DNA of 6,669 nucleotides from Deltaproteobacteria bacterium (lineage in GTDB: Bacteria; Desulfobacterota; DSM-4660; Desulfatiglandales; HGW-15), in assembly GCA_016926135.1 (NCBI GenBank), contig JAFGPH010000357.1:1-6669 (forward strand), written 5' to 3'. The notes below the pieces were generated by a model. That model saw only the letters and a program-made list of their open reading frames with translations, did no database searches and was not told where the DNA came from. Shown here in pieces: positions 1-6,597 of the stretch (position 1 is the stretch's first letter; each line of letters begins with the position of its first letter). The translations under genes were made by a program, and so were the position numbers.

Positions 1-75
1 CTCCCATAGCGACCCTGGAAAGGATGCAGACAACAGCCCCTTCCGGAATCCGACATCGAGGAGGCTCCCTCGAAA
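1..75 (+). other. Upstream leader of the 76..930 gene
   Basis: Short stretch before the plus-strand gene. The reading frame of that gene is closed by a TAG at 7-9, and no ATG, GTG or TTG lies in frame between it and 76, so the gene cannot start earlier by a common start codon. I see no convincing -35/-10 pair. Only two codons precede the TAG, too few to say whether it ends an upstream gene. Confidence 0.6.
58..64 (+). promoter_or_regulatory. Ribosome binding site for the 76..930 methyltransferase
   Basis: GAGGAGG is a near-perfect Shine-Dalgarno sequence, but it sits 11 bases before the ATG at 76, somewhat farther than usual. GAGG at 61-64 could pair with CCTC at 68-71 in a small hairpin that would bring the site closer to the start or mask it; this is speculation from four base pairs. 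Confidence 0.6.
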
Positions 76-930
76 ATGCCCGGTCTTCACCCGCAGTGCC
101 CCCTGTGCAGCAGCCGCGAACTCGTTGACCTGTACCCCGACGTGGGCGGTTTCACGATCGCCCGCTGTCCATCCTGCCGGCTCGTCTTTGTGAAAGAAAG
201 GCTTTCCTTGAGCGAACTGGCTGCGTACTACAACGAGGAAGAGGAGGACCGCGTTTACGCAGACCCCGAAAACGTGGAAAACCTGAACTACTACTTCCTG
301 AAACTCCAGGAACTGATCCAGAGGCGCTTCTCCGGCGGGCGGATTCTCGACATCGGCTGCGCGGCAGGGTATTTTCTGGACGTCATGGACACCTGGGATC
401 GCTACGGAATCGAGATCTCCTCCCTGTGGGCCGATCGGGCTCGAAAGAAATACGGGGATCATATTCATTCGGGCGCACTTGAGGATGCGGATTATCCCGA
501 CAATTTCTTCGATGTCATTACCCTCCAGGATGTCCTGGATCACCTGCCAAACCCCCTGGAGAGTCTTGCGCACTGCAGAAGAATCCTGAAATCCTCCGGA
601 TGGATCATCATCAAGGTCCATAACATCGAGTGCCTGTACGCCCGCCTCACGGGCAGGAAGTTCTATGCGATTACCCCTCCCTCCCACCTGTTCTACTTCA
701 GCGAGGGGACCTTACGTCTTGCCTTGGAGAAGTCCGGCTTTTCTCACGAGAGATCCGCCTTCATCGGTCACACGCTTTTTCTCAAAACCATCCCCTACCG
801 TCTCGCACAGAGCAGGCGAGAGGGGCCGGCTTACAGGGCCCATCAAATCCTCAGCCGGTCACGTTTGGGCAAAATCAAGATCCGCAAAAACCTGCACGAC
901 ATCATCACGGTCATCGGGACAAAAAGGTGA
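76..930 (+). CDS. Class I SAM-dependent methyltransferase with N-terminal zinc-binding motif
   Basis: Probable methyltransferase of 284 residues that would move a methyl group from S-adenosylmethionine to an unknown acceptor, plausibly a sugar or surface-glycan part. The N-terminus has two CxxC pairs (C8/C11 and C31/C34), the usual zinc-knuckle arrangement ahead of the fold in sugar-locus methyltransferases. Motif I is ILDIGCAAGYF near residues 90-100, followed by a DVITLQDVLDHLPNP segment that matches the post-II/motif III region. PPSHLFYF (His204) aligns with SDHLLYF in the methyltransferase at 5407..6591. After the core comes about 75 residues of basic C-terminus, with no Rossmann-like C-terminal domain, so it is shorter than NDP-hexose C-methyltransferases. 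No membrane segment or signal peptide is visible. It is transcribed toward the minus-strand genes, and the two stop codons are 15 bp apart, so it belongs to a different transcript. The family is clear; C- versus O-methylation cannot be decided. Confidence 0.93.
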   Translation: MPGLHPQCPLCSSRELVDLYPDVGGFTIARCPSCRLVFVKERLSLSELAAYYNEEEEDRVYADPENVENLNYYFLKLQELIQRRFSGGRILDIGCAAGYFLDVMDTWDRYGIEISSLWADRARKKYGDHIHSGALEDADYPDNFFDVITLQDVLDHLPNPLESLAHCRRILKSSGWIIIKVHNIECLYARLTGRKFYAITPPSHLFYFSEGTLRLALEKSGFSHERSAFIGHTLFLKTIPYRLAQSRREGPAYRAHQILSRSRLGKIKIRKNLHDIITVIGTKR

Positions 931-945
931 CGGGTGGGGGGACCT

Positions 946-1878
946 TCAGTCGAAATTGATCCTTTCCTTTTCGACGACCAGGGGCCGTTTCAGTACCTGG
1001 GTGTGGATGGATCCGATGTATTCGCCGATGATGCCGATGAAGAACAGCTGGACGGATGCAAAGAAGAAAACGCCAATCACCACCGGTGCGATTCCCACGT
1101 CAAAACGGCTCCAGAAGAGCAGTTTGTAGATGAAGTAACCCAAGCCCACCAGGAAATTGAGTACAGCGAGCGCGAACCCGATCATGGCGGCCAGCCGGAG
1201 GGGCACCTTGGAGTGGTTCGTGAACCCCAGCATGGCGATATCGTAAAGGGAGTAGAAGCCGTGTTTTGTCTTCCCCCTCTTGCGCGCGGGCTGATCGTAT
1301 TCAATCGTTGCAGCCTCAAAGCCGATTTCGCTCATCAGGCCTCTGAAGTAGGGGTAGGGATCCTGAATGGTTTTCAGGATTTCCACAATCCTCTTGTCGT
1401 AGAGGCCGAATCCGGTGCTGTTCTGGATCTGTTCCGAATCCGAAAGCCTGTTGATGATGTAGTAGTACAAACGGCGGAGCTGGAACATGATCGCCGATTC
1501 CTCGCTGCGCCTCTTCACCCCCACCACCCTCATGTAGCCCTCTTCCCACTTCTTAATGAAATCGCGAATCATCGAAGGGGGATCCTGCAGGTCCGCCACA
1601 ATGGAGATGGCCGCGTCCCCCTTTGCCTGTAAAAGGGCGTGATGCGGGGACCGGACCGGCCCGAAATTGCGGGTATTCACGATGATTTTGACGTTTTTGT
1701 CTTTCGCGGCGATCTTCTTGAGAATCTCCACGGTCCGGTCCCTAGAGCAATTATCGATAAAGATGTGTTCATAGGCGTACTCCGGCAACCCGGCAAAGAT
1801 GTTCTTCACCTGACGGTACAACTCTTCAACGTTCTCTTCTTCGTTGTAACAAGCCGTGACGATGCTGATCAGTCTCAT
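946..1878 (-). CDS. Family 2 glycosyltransferase, GtrB/DPM1-like, probably polyprenyl-phosphate acting
   Basis: Predicted inner-membrane enzyme of 310 residues that transfers a sugar from a nucleotide donor, most likely to undecaprenyl phosphate on the cytoplasmic face. The N-terminus MRLISIVTACYNEEENV is the standard GT-A opening, and IDNCSRDRT (41-49) is the nucleotide-binding turn. VADLQDPP (94-101) carries the metal-binding aspartates in the form typical of GtrB, ArnC and dolichol-phosphate mannose synthase relatives. FRGLMSEIGF (178-187) also matches that group. Two hydrophobic segments near 227-252 and 263-287 fit the two C-terminal helices of GtrB. A longer in-frame reading starts at 1917, but the ATG at 1878 has a strong ribosome site and begins exactly at the conserved fold, so I use it. 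It is the last gene of the minus-strand run, 39 bp after the radical SAM gene. No flippase or membrane-bound second transferase is next to it, unlike gtrABC clusters. The sugar is unknown. Confidence 0.93.
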   Translation of the reverse strand: MRLISIVTACYNEEENVEELYRQVKNIFAGLPEYAYEHIFIDNCSRDRTVEILKKIAAKDKNVKIIVNTRNFGPVRSPHHALLQAKGDAAISIVADLQDPPSMIRDFIKKWEEGYMRVVGVKRRSEESAIMFQLRRLYYYIINRLSDSEQIQNSTGFGLYDKRIVEILKTIQDPYPYFRGLMSEIGFEAATIEYDQPARKRGKTKHGFYSLYDIAMLGFTNHSKVPLRLAAMIGFALAVLNFLVGLGYFIYKLLFWSRFDVGIAPVVIGVFFFASVQLFFIGIIGEYIGSIHTQVLKRPLVVEKERINFD

Positions 1879-1883
1879 GGTAT

Positions 1884-1889
1884 CCCTCC
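1884..1889 (-). promoter_or_regulatory. Ribosome binding site fixing the glycosyltransferase start at 1878
   Basis: GGAGGG on the minus strand lies 5 bases before the ATG at 1878-1876. The in-frame ATG at 1917 would add 13 residues (starting MTTVGTLRS) that match nothing in the family and would abut the stop of the preceding gene. This site therefore favours the shorter protein. Confidence 0.8.
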
Positions 1890-1917
1890 GGGAACGCAAC
1901 GTGCCGACGGTCGTCAT

Positions 1918-2997
1918 CTACGGGGCGCCCGGATCGATCAGATCTTCCCGCGTAAACACCTCGGAAAAAGGGACGGGCAGCGGCTTTCCGTATATTCTCT
2001 TCACGACGTAGTCCTGGATGAATTTTCTGTCTTCGGCAATCAGACAGGTGTCCACATACCGGCCGAAATACCTCACCTTCAAGCCCCTTTCGATGATGTC
2101 TTTCAACGGTTCATCGAAGAAGTTGCCCAGTGAAACATGGATATACGGACACGGCATCACGTCGCCGTATTTGGTGACGGACACCATCCTCTTCACCGCG
2201 ATGCAGCCCAGATCAAGGCCGTATGCGGGGGTCAGATGGGTGAACACAGCATACTTCTTCTCAAGCTCTCTCACGTAATCCATATCGCTTCTTGTCACAA
2301 GAACGTCGAAATTTCCCTCCCAGGACCCGACAGGCTTGGCGTATGTGACGAATATCCCGATTCCCTTGCTTTTTCCGAATTCCAGGAAATCGATGAACTC
2401 CTGGGATCTCACCCGTTGCCTCGTGACCACGGTTTGAAGAATGACATTGAGCCCGGCGTTCAAGGCGGCATCGATGGCTCTCACGGCCCTCTCATGGGCG
2501 CCTGCCCTGCCCCTGAATCCGTCATGTTCGTCCGGGGAAAGGCTGTCGAGACTCAACTGGATCTTGTCGACGCCGAGTTGTTTCAGGTGTCTCGCCTTTT
2601 CTTCGGTCAGGTACCATCCGTTCGTATCCGAAGTCAGGTAAAACTTGTCAGGGTCGATCGCCCTGACAAGATCATCAAAATCGGGAAAGACGAGCGGTTC
2701 TCCTCCCGTGATGACCAGATGGGCAAGCCCCATTTCGTCCGCTTGACGGGAGAGTTCCCTCACATCCTCGAGCGTAAAATATCTTCCTTTCTTCTTGCCC
2801 TGAAATCCCTTCACCGAACAGTGCTGGCAGCGAAAATTGCAGGTATAGTCGTACTGGAACTGGATAATGGCGATACTCTCGCCCCGGGCGATCTTTTCGT
2901 CGAATTGAAGGATCTTGTCGTAGACGTGAGGCTTTTCCCGTTTGAGCCGGTTCCTCTTCTCTGCCTCGGCCGGACGCAGCGGCTTGGATGAATCCAT
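1918..2997 (-). CDS. Radical SAM protein with reduced SPASM/twitch region
   Basis: Predicted iron-sulfur enzyme of 359 residues that cleaves S-adenosylmethionine to start radical chemistry on an unknown substrate. The cluster motif CNFRCQHC (C53, C57, C60) is the canonical CX3CX2C, followed by VITGGEPL (95-102), the SAM-binding GGE motif. IQLSLDS (146-152) matches a later core strand. The C-terminal region has C265-x12-G278-x4-C283, exactly the first half of the SPASM signature, then a lone C318. The further CxxC/CxxxC cysteines of a full SPASM domain are missing, so at most one auxiliary cluster is likely, as in twitch-domain enzymes. The protein is soluble, with a charged lysine/arginine-rich N-terminus. 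A longer reading to 3096 would overlap the Nudix gene; the AAGGAG at 3008-3013 instead supports ATG at 2997, with GTG at 3000 equally possible. Relatives include peptide-modifying and sugar-modifying enzymes; no precursor peptide gene is visible here, so a sugar or lipid-linked substrate is the better guess. Confidence 0.92.
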   Translation of the reverse strand: MDSSKPLRPAEAEKRNRLKREKPHVYDKILQFDEKIARGESIAIIQFQYDYTCNFRCQHCSVKGFQGKKKGRYFTLEDVRELSRQADEMGLAHLVITGGEPLVFPDFDDLVRAIDPDKFYLTSDTNGWYLTEEKARHLKQLGVDKIQLSLDSLSPDEHDGFRGRAGAHERAVRAIDAALNAGLNVILQTVVTRQRVRSQEFIDFLEFGKSKGIGIFVTYAKPVGSWEGNFDVLVTRSDMDYVRELEKKYAVFTHLTPAYGLDLGCIAVKRMVSVTKYGDVMPCPYIHVSLGNFFDEPLKDIIERGLKVRYFGRYVDTCLIAEDRKFIQDYVVKRIYGKPLPVPFSEVFTREDLIDPGAP

Positions 2998-3007
2998 CAC
3001 AGTGCTT

Positions 3008-3013
3008 CTCCTT
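3008..3013 (-). promoter_or_regulatory. Ribosome binding site for the SPASM/twitch radical SAM gene
   Basis: AAGGAG on the minus strand sits 7 bases before a GTG at 3000-2998 and 10 bases before the ATG at 2997-2995, which are adjacent in-frame codons. It lies in the 29 bp gap after the Nudix stop codon and argues against starts farther upstream at 3096. Spacing slightly favours GTG, which would add one residue. Confidence 0.7.
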
Positions 3014-3026
3014 GTCCTGCAGGGTT

Positions 3027-3563
3027 TCAGAAATATGCACGATACATCTCGTGGACGGGTATCAGATTGACAGGGCACGTGTCGTGCCATGCCCATTGCC
3101 CTGGTTTCGGTGTTCCGTTTCGATAGGCGAGATCTCCAGCCGGAGGGGCGCTCAGCGTGCAGGCGTACAAGAGAGAAATGAAGTGACCGCGTATCTTGCT
3201 CGAAGGCAGGATCACTTCGTTCATTGCCAGCGGGTCCCGGCTGAAAATCACCTCAGCTCCCAATTCAGCGGCTGCAACGGCGCGTATCCGATCGGAGAGG
3301 GTTTCCTGATACCGGATTACGCCCCCCGGGATATGCCAACTCGGCGGATGATGCCCGTCATCCCTCCAGGTCAGGAGCGTTTGGCGCTTTTCATTCTTGA
3401 TCAGCAAGTCTACGTTCACCATGGGGGTGATGGTGCTGACGAAAAGGAAAACGTCTTCCGGCAATCCCTCGGAGGGGTTCCTGATGAAGGCTCGAAGGGA
3501 CTCGATCAAGGGCTTCAGACCGAATGGGCTGCCTTGCTTCATGCCATTCCCGTCAGAGTCCAT
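3027..3563 (-). CDS. Nudix hydrolase, GDP-mannose mannosyl hydrolase-like
   Basis: Predicted soluble 178-residue Nudix-fold protein, likely to hydrolyse a nucleoside diphosphate linked to a sugar. The box runs from G81 as GVIRYQE, then TLSDRIR, then AVAAAELG. This keeps G-x5-E-x7 and the catalytic-type E100, but the arginine of the canonical REUxEE core is Ala95 and the first glutamate of the EE pair is Ala99. E. coli GDP-mannose mannosyl hydrolase also lacks that first glutamate (MAELG there, as I recall it). The C-terminal VHEMYRAYF resembles the VHANSRAYF of that enzyme. From memory, a broader uncharacterised Nudix group shares PMVNVDLLI, WHIPGG and RGHFISLLY with this protein. The N-terminus is about 30 residues longer than in the E. 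coli enzyme. The ATG at 3563 overlaps the preceding stop by 11 bp; neither it nor the in-frame ATG at 3542 has a strong ribosome site, so the start is uncertain. Fold confident, substrate not. Confidence 0.88.
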   Translation of the reverse strand: MDSDGNGMKQGSPFGLKPLIESLRAFIRNPSEGLPEDVFLFVSTITPMVNVDLLIKNEKRQTLLTWRDDGHHPPSWHIPGGVIRYQETLSDRIRAVAAAELGAEVIFSRDPLAMNEVILPSSKIRGHFISLLYACTLSAPPAGDLAYRNGTPKPGQWAWHDTCPVNLIPVHEMYRAYF

Positions 3564-5388
3564 AGGCAGGCCCCGTCAAGTGGCAGATGTCGATGACGGC
3601 CGTGACCCCTTTATGGTAGGCTTCAATCTGGCTTGCGATCTGCGTGAGATAGACAGGAATCGCAACGACCACGGCCTCAATGCCCTCGGCCTCGATGACT
3701 TCGGGGGCATGGATCCTCTTCCCATACAGGTCCATCTTTCTCTTCGTACTCGAAATATCCACCGGGTACACCTGCTCGCCTTTGAGCACGTCGGAATTCC
3801 TGAACAGATCGGACGTGTGGAGATTGATGCCCCACACCGCGACCTTGCCGTGCCTGAGCAGCAATCTCCTCATGTTCTCATCAATGTTTTCCCTGAGCTC
3901 GGAGGAAAGGGGAATGTTGTATTTCTGGCCGCACTTTTTGCATGGAATAAAATTCGTCGCGAACAGCTTCACATGATCCCAGTCGTTCCTCTCCCCGCAT
4001 GACAGGCAGACGCCCGTCAGATGGACCCTCCCTGCATTGGGGTCCACGCCGCGGACGACGACGGAGGCGAGGGTCTTCGTCAGAGTCATCGGCGCTTCCA
4101 TGATGGTCCGGATCAGCAGGGATAGTTCTCCGTCCGTCAATTTCGAAACGTTGATCTGCGGGCAGCCCTCCTTCAGGAACTGCTCCCTGTCCCGGATGAT
4201 CCCCTTTTCGCACGCGTACTGATACAGGTACGAACCCGGATAAACCGTAATCAGATTGAGAGAGATTCTGTACTGCGCATGTTCACGCCACCATCGGAGG
4301 GTGTTGCTGGCCGTCTCCCAGGTTTCCTCGATATCACCGAAGATGAAGGCTCCTTCCAGGGATATCCCGGCGTCAAACACGAGCTTCAACGTTCGCTCGA
4401 TCTGTTCGACCGTGGTTCCCTTCCGCATGCTTTTCAGAATGCGGTTGTCCGCGCTTTCCAGGCCGAAGGACATGATCTCGCACCCCCCGTCCTTGAGGAT
4501 GGGCAGGATCTCATCGGTGATATCGTCAACCCTGAATTGCGCCCACCAACGCAGCCCGTATGTTTTAATCCTCGAGCAGAACTCTCTGACCCGTTGCGGG
4601 TTGCGGGCGAAGAGCTCGTCCGCCAGGCAGATGAACCCTATCTTATGGCGGGCAACGAGGTAGTCCAGTTCTTCAAAAAAGGCGTCCAGGGATCTCTGGC
4701 GGTATCTTCTGCCCGTCGTATGGAAGCAGAATGTGCAATTGTAAGGACAGGAACGGCTGGCCAGCATAAAGACGGTGTTGCTCTCGTTCAGGCCGCTGAT
4801 GCCCGGGGGTGTGGAAGACAGGTATGCATCCAGGTCAAAGCCGGCGTAATCCGGCCATGGCAGGGAATCGATGTCGTCCATTTCCCTGCGCGGCTGGGTC
4901 CTCACGAATCGATCATCCTGTTTGTATATGATCCCGTTGACCCGGGAAATATCCCCGCCGGATTCCAGGGTGCTGCACAACTCGTTCATGGTTATTTCGC
5001 CCTCTCCGATGACACCGTAATCCGCGTATTCCAGCGCCCCCATCGCTGGCTCGGGATCACCGGTGATGAGCCCGCCGCCCACAATGGTGATCGTTCCGAG
5101 TGCGGTTTTCTTTGCAGCCTCAACGACCCGTTTGACCGTGTTGTACTGAAAGGACAAGCCGCCTGTGGCAACCACGTCGATCTTGTCTCTTTCGATCACG
5201 CTGCGAAGAAGGTCCTGCACCTCTCCGTCACAGTGATTCAGGTTCAGGGTTGTCACACGATGCCCCGCCTTCTTCATGCTGGACGAGATATATGCGATGC
5301 CGAGAGGAAAGGAATAGCCGTCGCCCGCGGTCTGAATCAACCGCGGCATGACGAGAAGATAATTGAGTTTCTTGTCGGATTCTTTCAT
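3553..5388 (-). CDS. Cobalamin-type radical SAM protein with zinc-ribbon and Rossmann-like C-terminal domain
   Basis: Predicted 611-residue enzyme. Residues 8-145 look like a B12-binding Rossmann domain (FPLGIAYISSSMKKAGH, VVATGGLSF, IVGGGLITGDPEPAM, DYGVIGEGE), the arrangement of BchE-like proteins; the DxHxxG motif of methionine synthase is not seen, which is common in this group. The radical SAM core follows, with SCPYNCTFC (C214, C218, C221) as CX3CX2C, FGLESAD (308-314) and a TIM-barrel region to about 400. Relatives carry out methyl transfers at unactivated carbons, ring formation and other radical reactions. The tail is unusual: two CxxC pairs (C461/C464 and C483/C486) form a likely zinc ribbon, and residues 510-605 form a Rossmann-like domain opening GKVAVWG, like the end of the neighbouring methyltransferase. 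The start at 5388 has TGAGGG 7 bases upstream and lies 18 bp after the previous gene. Core assignment is firm; the reaction and cobalamin use are inferred. Confidence 0.92.
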   Translation of the reverse strand: MKESDKKLNYLLVMPRLIQTAGDGYSFPLGIAYISSSMKKAGHRVTTLNLNHCDGEVQDLLRSVIERDKIDVVATGGLSFQYNTVKRVVEAAKKTALGTITIVGGGLITGDPEPAMGALEYADYGVIGEGEITMNELCSTLESGGDISRVNGIIYKQDDRFVRTQPRREMDDIDSLPWPDYAGFDLDAYLSSTPPGISGLNESNTVFMLASRSCPYNCTFCFHTTGRRYRQRSLDAFFEELDYLVARHKIGFICLADELFARNPQRVREFCSRIKTYGLRWWAQFRVDDITDEILPILKDGGCEIMSFGLESADNRILKSMRKGTTVEQIERTLKLVFDAGISLEGAFIFGDIEETWETASNTLRWWREHAQYRISLNLITVYPGSYLYQYACEKGIIRDREQFLKEGCPQINVSKLTDGELSLLIRTIMEAPMTLTKTLASVVVRGVDPNAGRVHLTGVCLSCGERNDWDHVKLFATNFIPCKKCGQKYNIPLSSELRENIDENMRRLLLRHGKVAVWGINLHTSDLFRNSDVLKGEQVYPVDISSTKRKMDLYGKRIHAPEVIEAEGIEAVVVAIPVYLTQIASQIEAYHKGVTAVIDICHLTGPAYGL

Positions 5389-5395
5389 GGTTCAA

Positions 5396-5401
5396 CCCTC
5401 A
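5396..5401 (-). promoter_or_regulatory. Ribosome binding site for the cobalamin-type radical SAM gene
   Basis: TGAGGG on the minus strand lies 7 bases before the ATG at 5388-5386, within the 18 bp gap after the TAA (5409-5407) of the upstream methyltransferase gene. It supports that start and independent initiation within a shared transcript. Confidence 0.65.
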
Positions 5402-5406
5402 GGCCT

Positions 5407-6591
5407 TTAGACCGCCTCCAGCCCGAAATCTCTCAAAATGGAAACCCGGATCCTGCCTCCGTACTTCCGGCGCAGGATGCCTGCCACCTCATCGGAGTAG
5501 CTCGCCGCCACGACGATCACCGCCTCCACGGGGTCGGTGTCCAGCCTCTCGGGCGAGACGATGGGGATGTGGGTGGACGGTGTGAACCTCCCCTGTTTGA
5601 AGGCGGCGGAATCGACGACGTACCGGATCCTGCCGGACAGGTTCATCAGGGCGAGGACGGCCAGGGCCTGATGGCCGGCCCCCCACACGGCCACCTTTCC
5701 GGGGCTGAAGGCCCCGAGGTATTCTTCGATCTCCCTGTGAAGCCGGGCCTGAACGCCCTGAAAAGGGGAGATGTCGAGGGGCCGACGCTTCCTCACCGTG
5801 GCTGAAAGAATATACTGGTACCACTCTTCCTTGCAGTCAAGAACTTCGAAGCCGCTGAGGTTCAGGGCCGTCCCCAGGGTCTCCCGGGTAAAGTACAGCA
5901 GGTGGTCGGAGGTGAACTCCGAGAAGAGGTTTTTTTTCAGGATCATGTCGAAGTTCGGCACCTCGACGAGTCCCACGGCGTCCCCGGCGAGGTTGTGGCA
6001 GATCCCTCTGAGGGTTGCATTGGGGTCGGGCAGGTGCTCCAGGAAATTCAGCATCAGAAAGGCATCGAAGGGGGCGTGCTCCAGTTCTTGCATGCTCCCG
6101 GAGACAAAACCCTCCGAAACCCTCATGCCGCTCCCACGGCAAAAGGCCACGGATTCGTGAAGGTGCTCCAGGCCGTGGGAATCCTGAACGAACCGGCCCA
6201 GAATGGAGAGAAATTCGCCCCGGCCGCAGCCGATTTCGATGACCTTCTTCAGTCCGAGGGAAAACCTCCGGGTGAAAGCCTCGAACTGTTTCTCGCGAAA
6301 ATCCCTCATCTCCTCTGAAACGGAGGCGGCACGGATGACGTCCCTGTAATAGGGAACGGGATCGCCGTCCAATTGCACCAGGCCGCACCCCGGGCACTGG
6401 TACACGATCAGGTCAAGTCCCCGATCCCTCTCGAGGGAGGCCGCGTCCGGCAAAAACTGGGCCACCGCGGGCATGTTGTCATAGCGCAGCAAAGGCCGAT
6501 CCTGAAACGCGCTCCGACACACCCTGCAACGGCCCCGGGCGGGAAAGCTTCCGCAGGGGTCCTGAATTCTATCGGGGGAAAGAGCATTCAT
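5407..6591 (-). CDS. Three-domain SAM methyltransferase of the NDP-hexose C-methyltransferase type
   Basis: Predicted cytoplasmic 394-residue methyltransferase with the layout of sugar C-methyltransferases such as TylC3 and TcaB9, which build branched deoxysugars on nucleotide carriers. Residues 22-69 hold the zinc site (C22/C25 and C66/C69) and the NMPAVAQFLP segment resembling the family's MPLAN-type motif. Motif I is VIEIGCGRGEF (117-127), with LNFLEHLPDP at 181-190. Residues 298-388 form the C-terminal Rossmann-like domain opening GKVAVWGAG, seen in this family. One key difference: family members that I recall have YHEH before the LSYF stretch, with the Tyr and the last His in catalysis; here it reads TSDH at 227-230, keeping the His but losing the Tyr. 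The acceptor may therefore differ from a 4-keto hexose. The ATG at 6591 begins 6 bp after the upstream TAG, with no clear ribosome site (six C's precede it), so translation may be coupled. Homologous over its first two domains to the protein at 76..930. Confidence 0.92.
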   Translation of the reverse strand: MNALSPDRIQDPCGSFPARGRCRVCRSAFQDRPLLRYDNMPAVAQFLPDAASLERDRGLDLIVYQCPGCGLVQLDGDPVPYYRDVIRAASVSEEMRDFREKQFEAFTRRFSLGLKKVIEIGCGRGEFLSILGRFVQDSHGLEHLHESVAFCRGSGMRVSEGFVSGSMQELEHAPFDAFLMLNFLEHLPDPNATLRGICHNLAGDAVGLVEVPNFDMILKKNLFSEFTSDHLLYFTRETLGTALNLSGFEVLDCKEEWYQYILSATVRKRRPLDISPFQGVQARLHREIEEYLGAFSPGKVAVWGAGHQALAVLALMNLSGRIRYVVDSAAFKQGRFTPSTHIPIVSPERLDTDPVEAVIVVAASYSDEVAGILRRKYGGRIRVSILRDFGLEAV

Positions 6592-6597
6592 GGGGGG

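Noticed and set aside
924..946. Possible shared terminator between the two convergent genes (AAGGT at 924-928, ACCTT at 942-946)
   Set aside because: The stem is only 5 bp with a 13-base loop and no T-run follows on either strand.
934..1632. 232-codon plus-strand open frame opposite the glycosyltransferase
   Set aside because: It is the antisense shadow of a gene with clear catalytic motifs and membrane segments; no family features of its own.
2137..2991. 284-codon plus-strand open frame opposite the SPASM/twitch radical SAM gene
   Set aside because: The minus strand carries CX3CX2C and GGE motifs in the same DNA, while the plus-strand product has no recognisable pattern.
5220..5245. LNHCDG (residues 50-55 of the large radical SAM protein) as a variant of the B12 motif DxHxxG
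   Set aside because: It falls after the second strand of the domain rather than after the first, where the motif belongs, and the Asp is Leu. The resemblance is probably chance.
4279..5805. 508-codon open frame on the plus strand, antisense to two genes
   Set aside because: It runs across the boundary of two well-supported minus-strand genes, its translation shows no recognisable domain or motif, and long antisense frames are common in GC-rich coding DNA.
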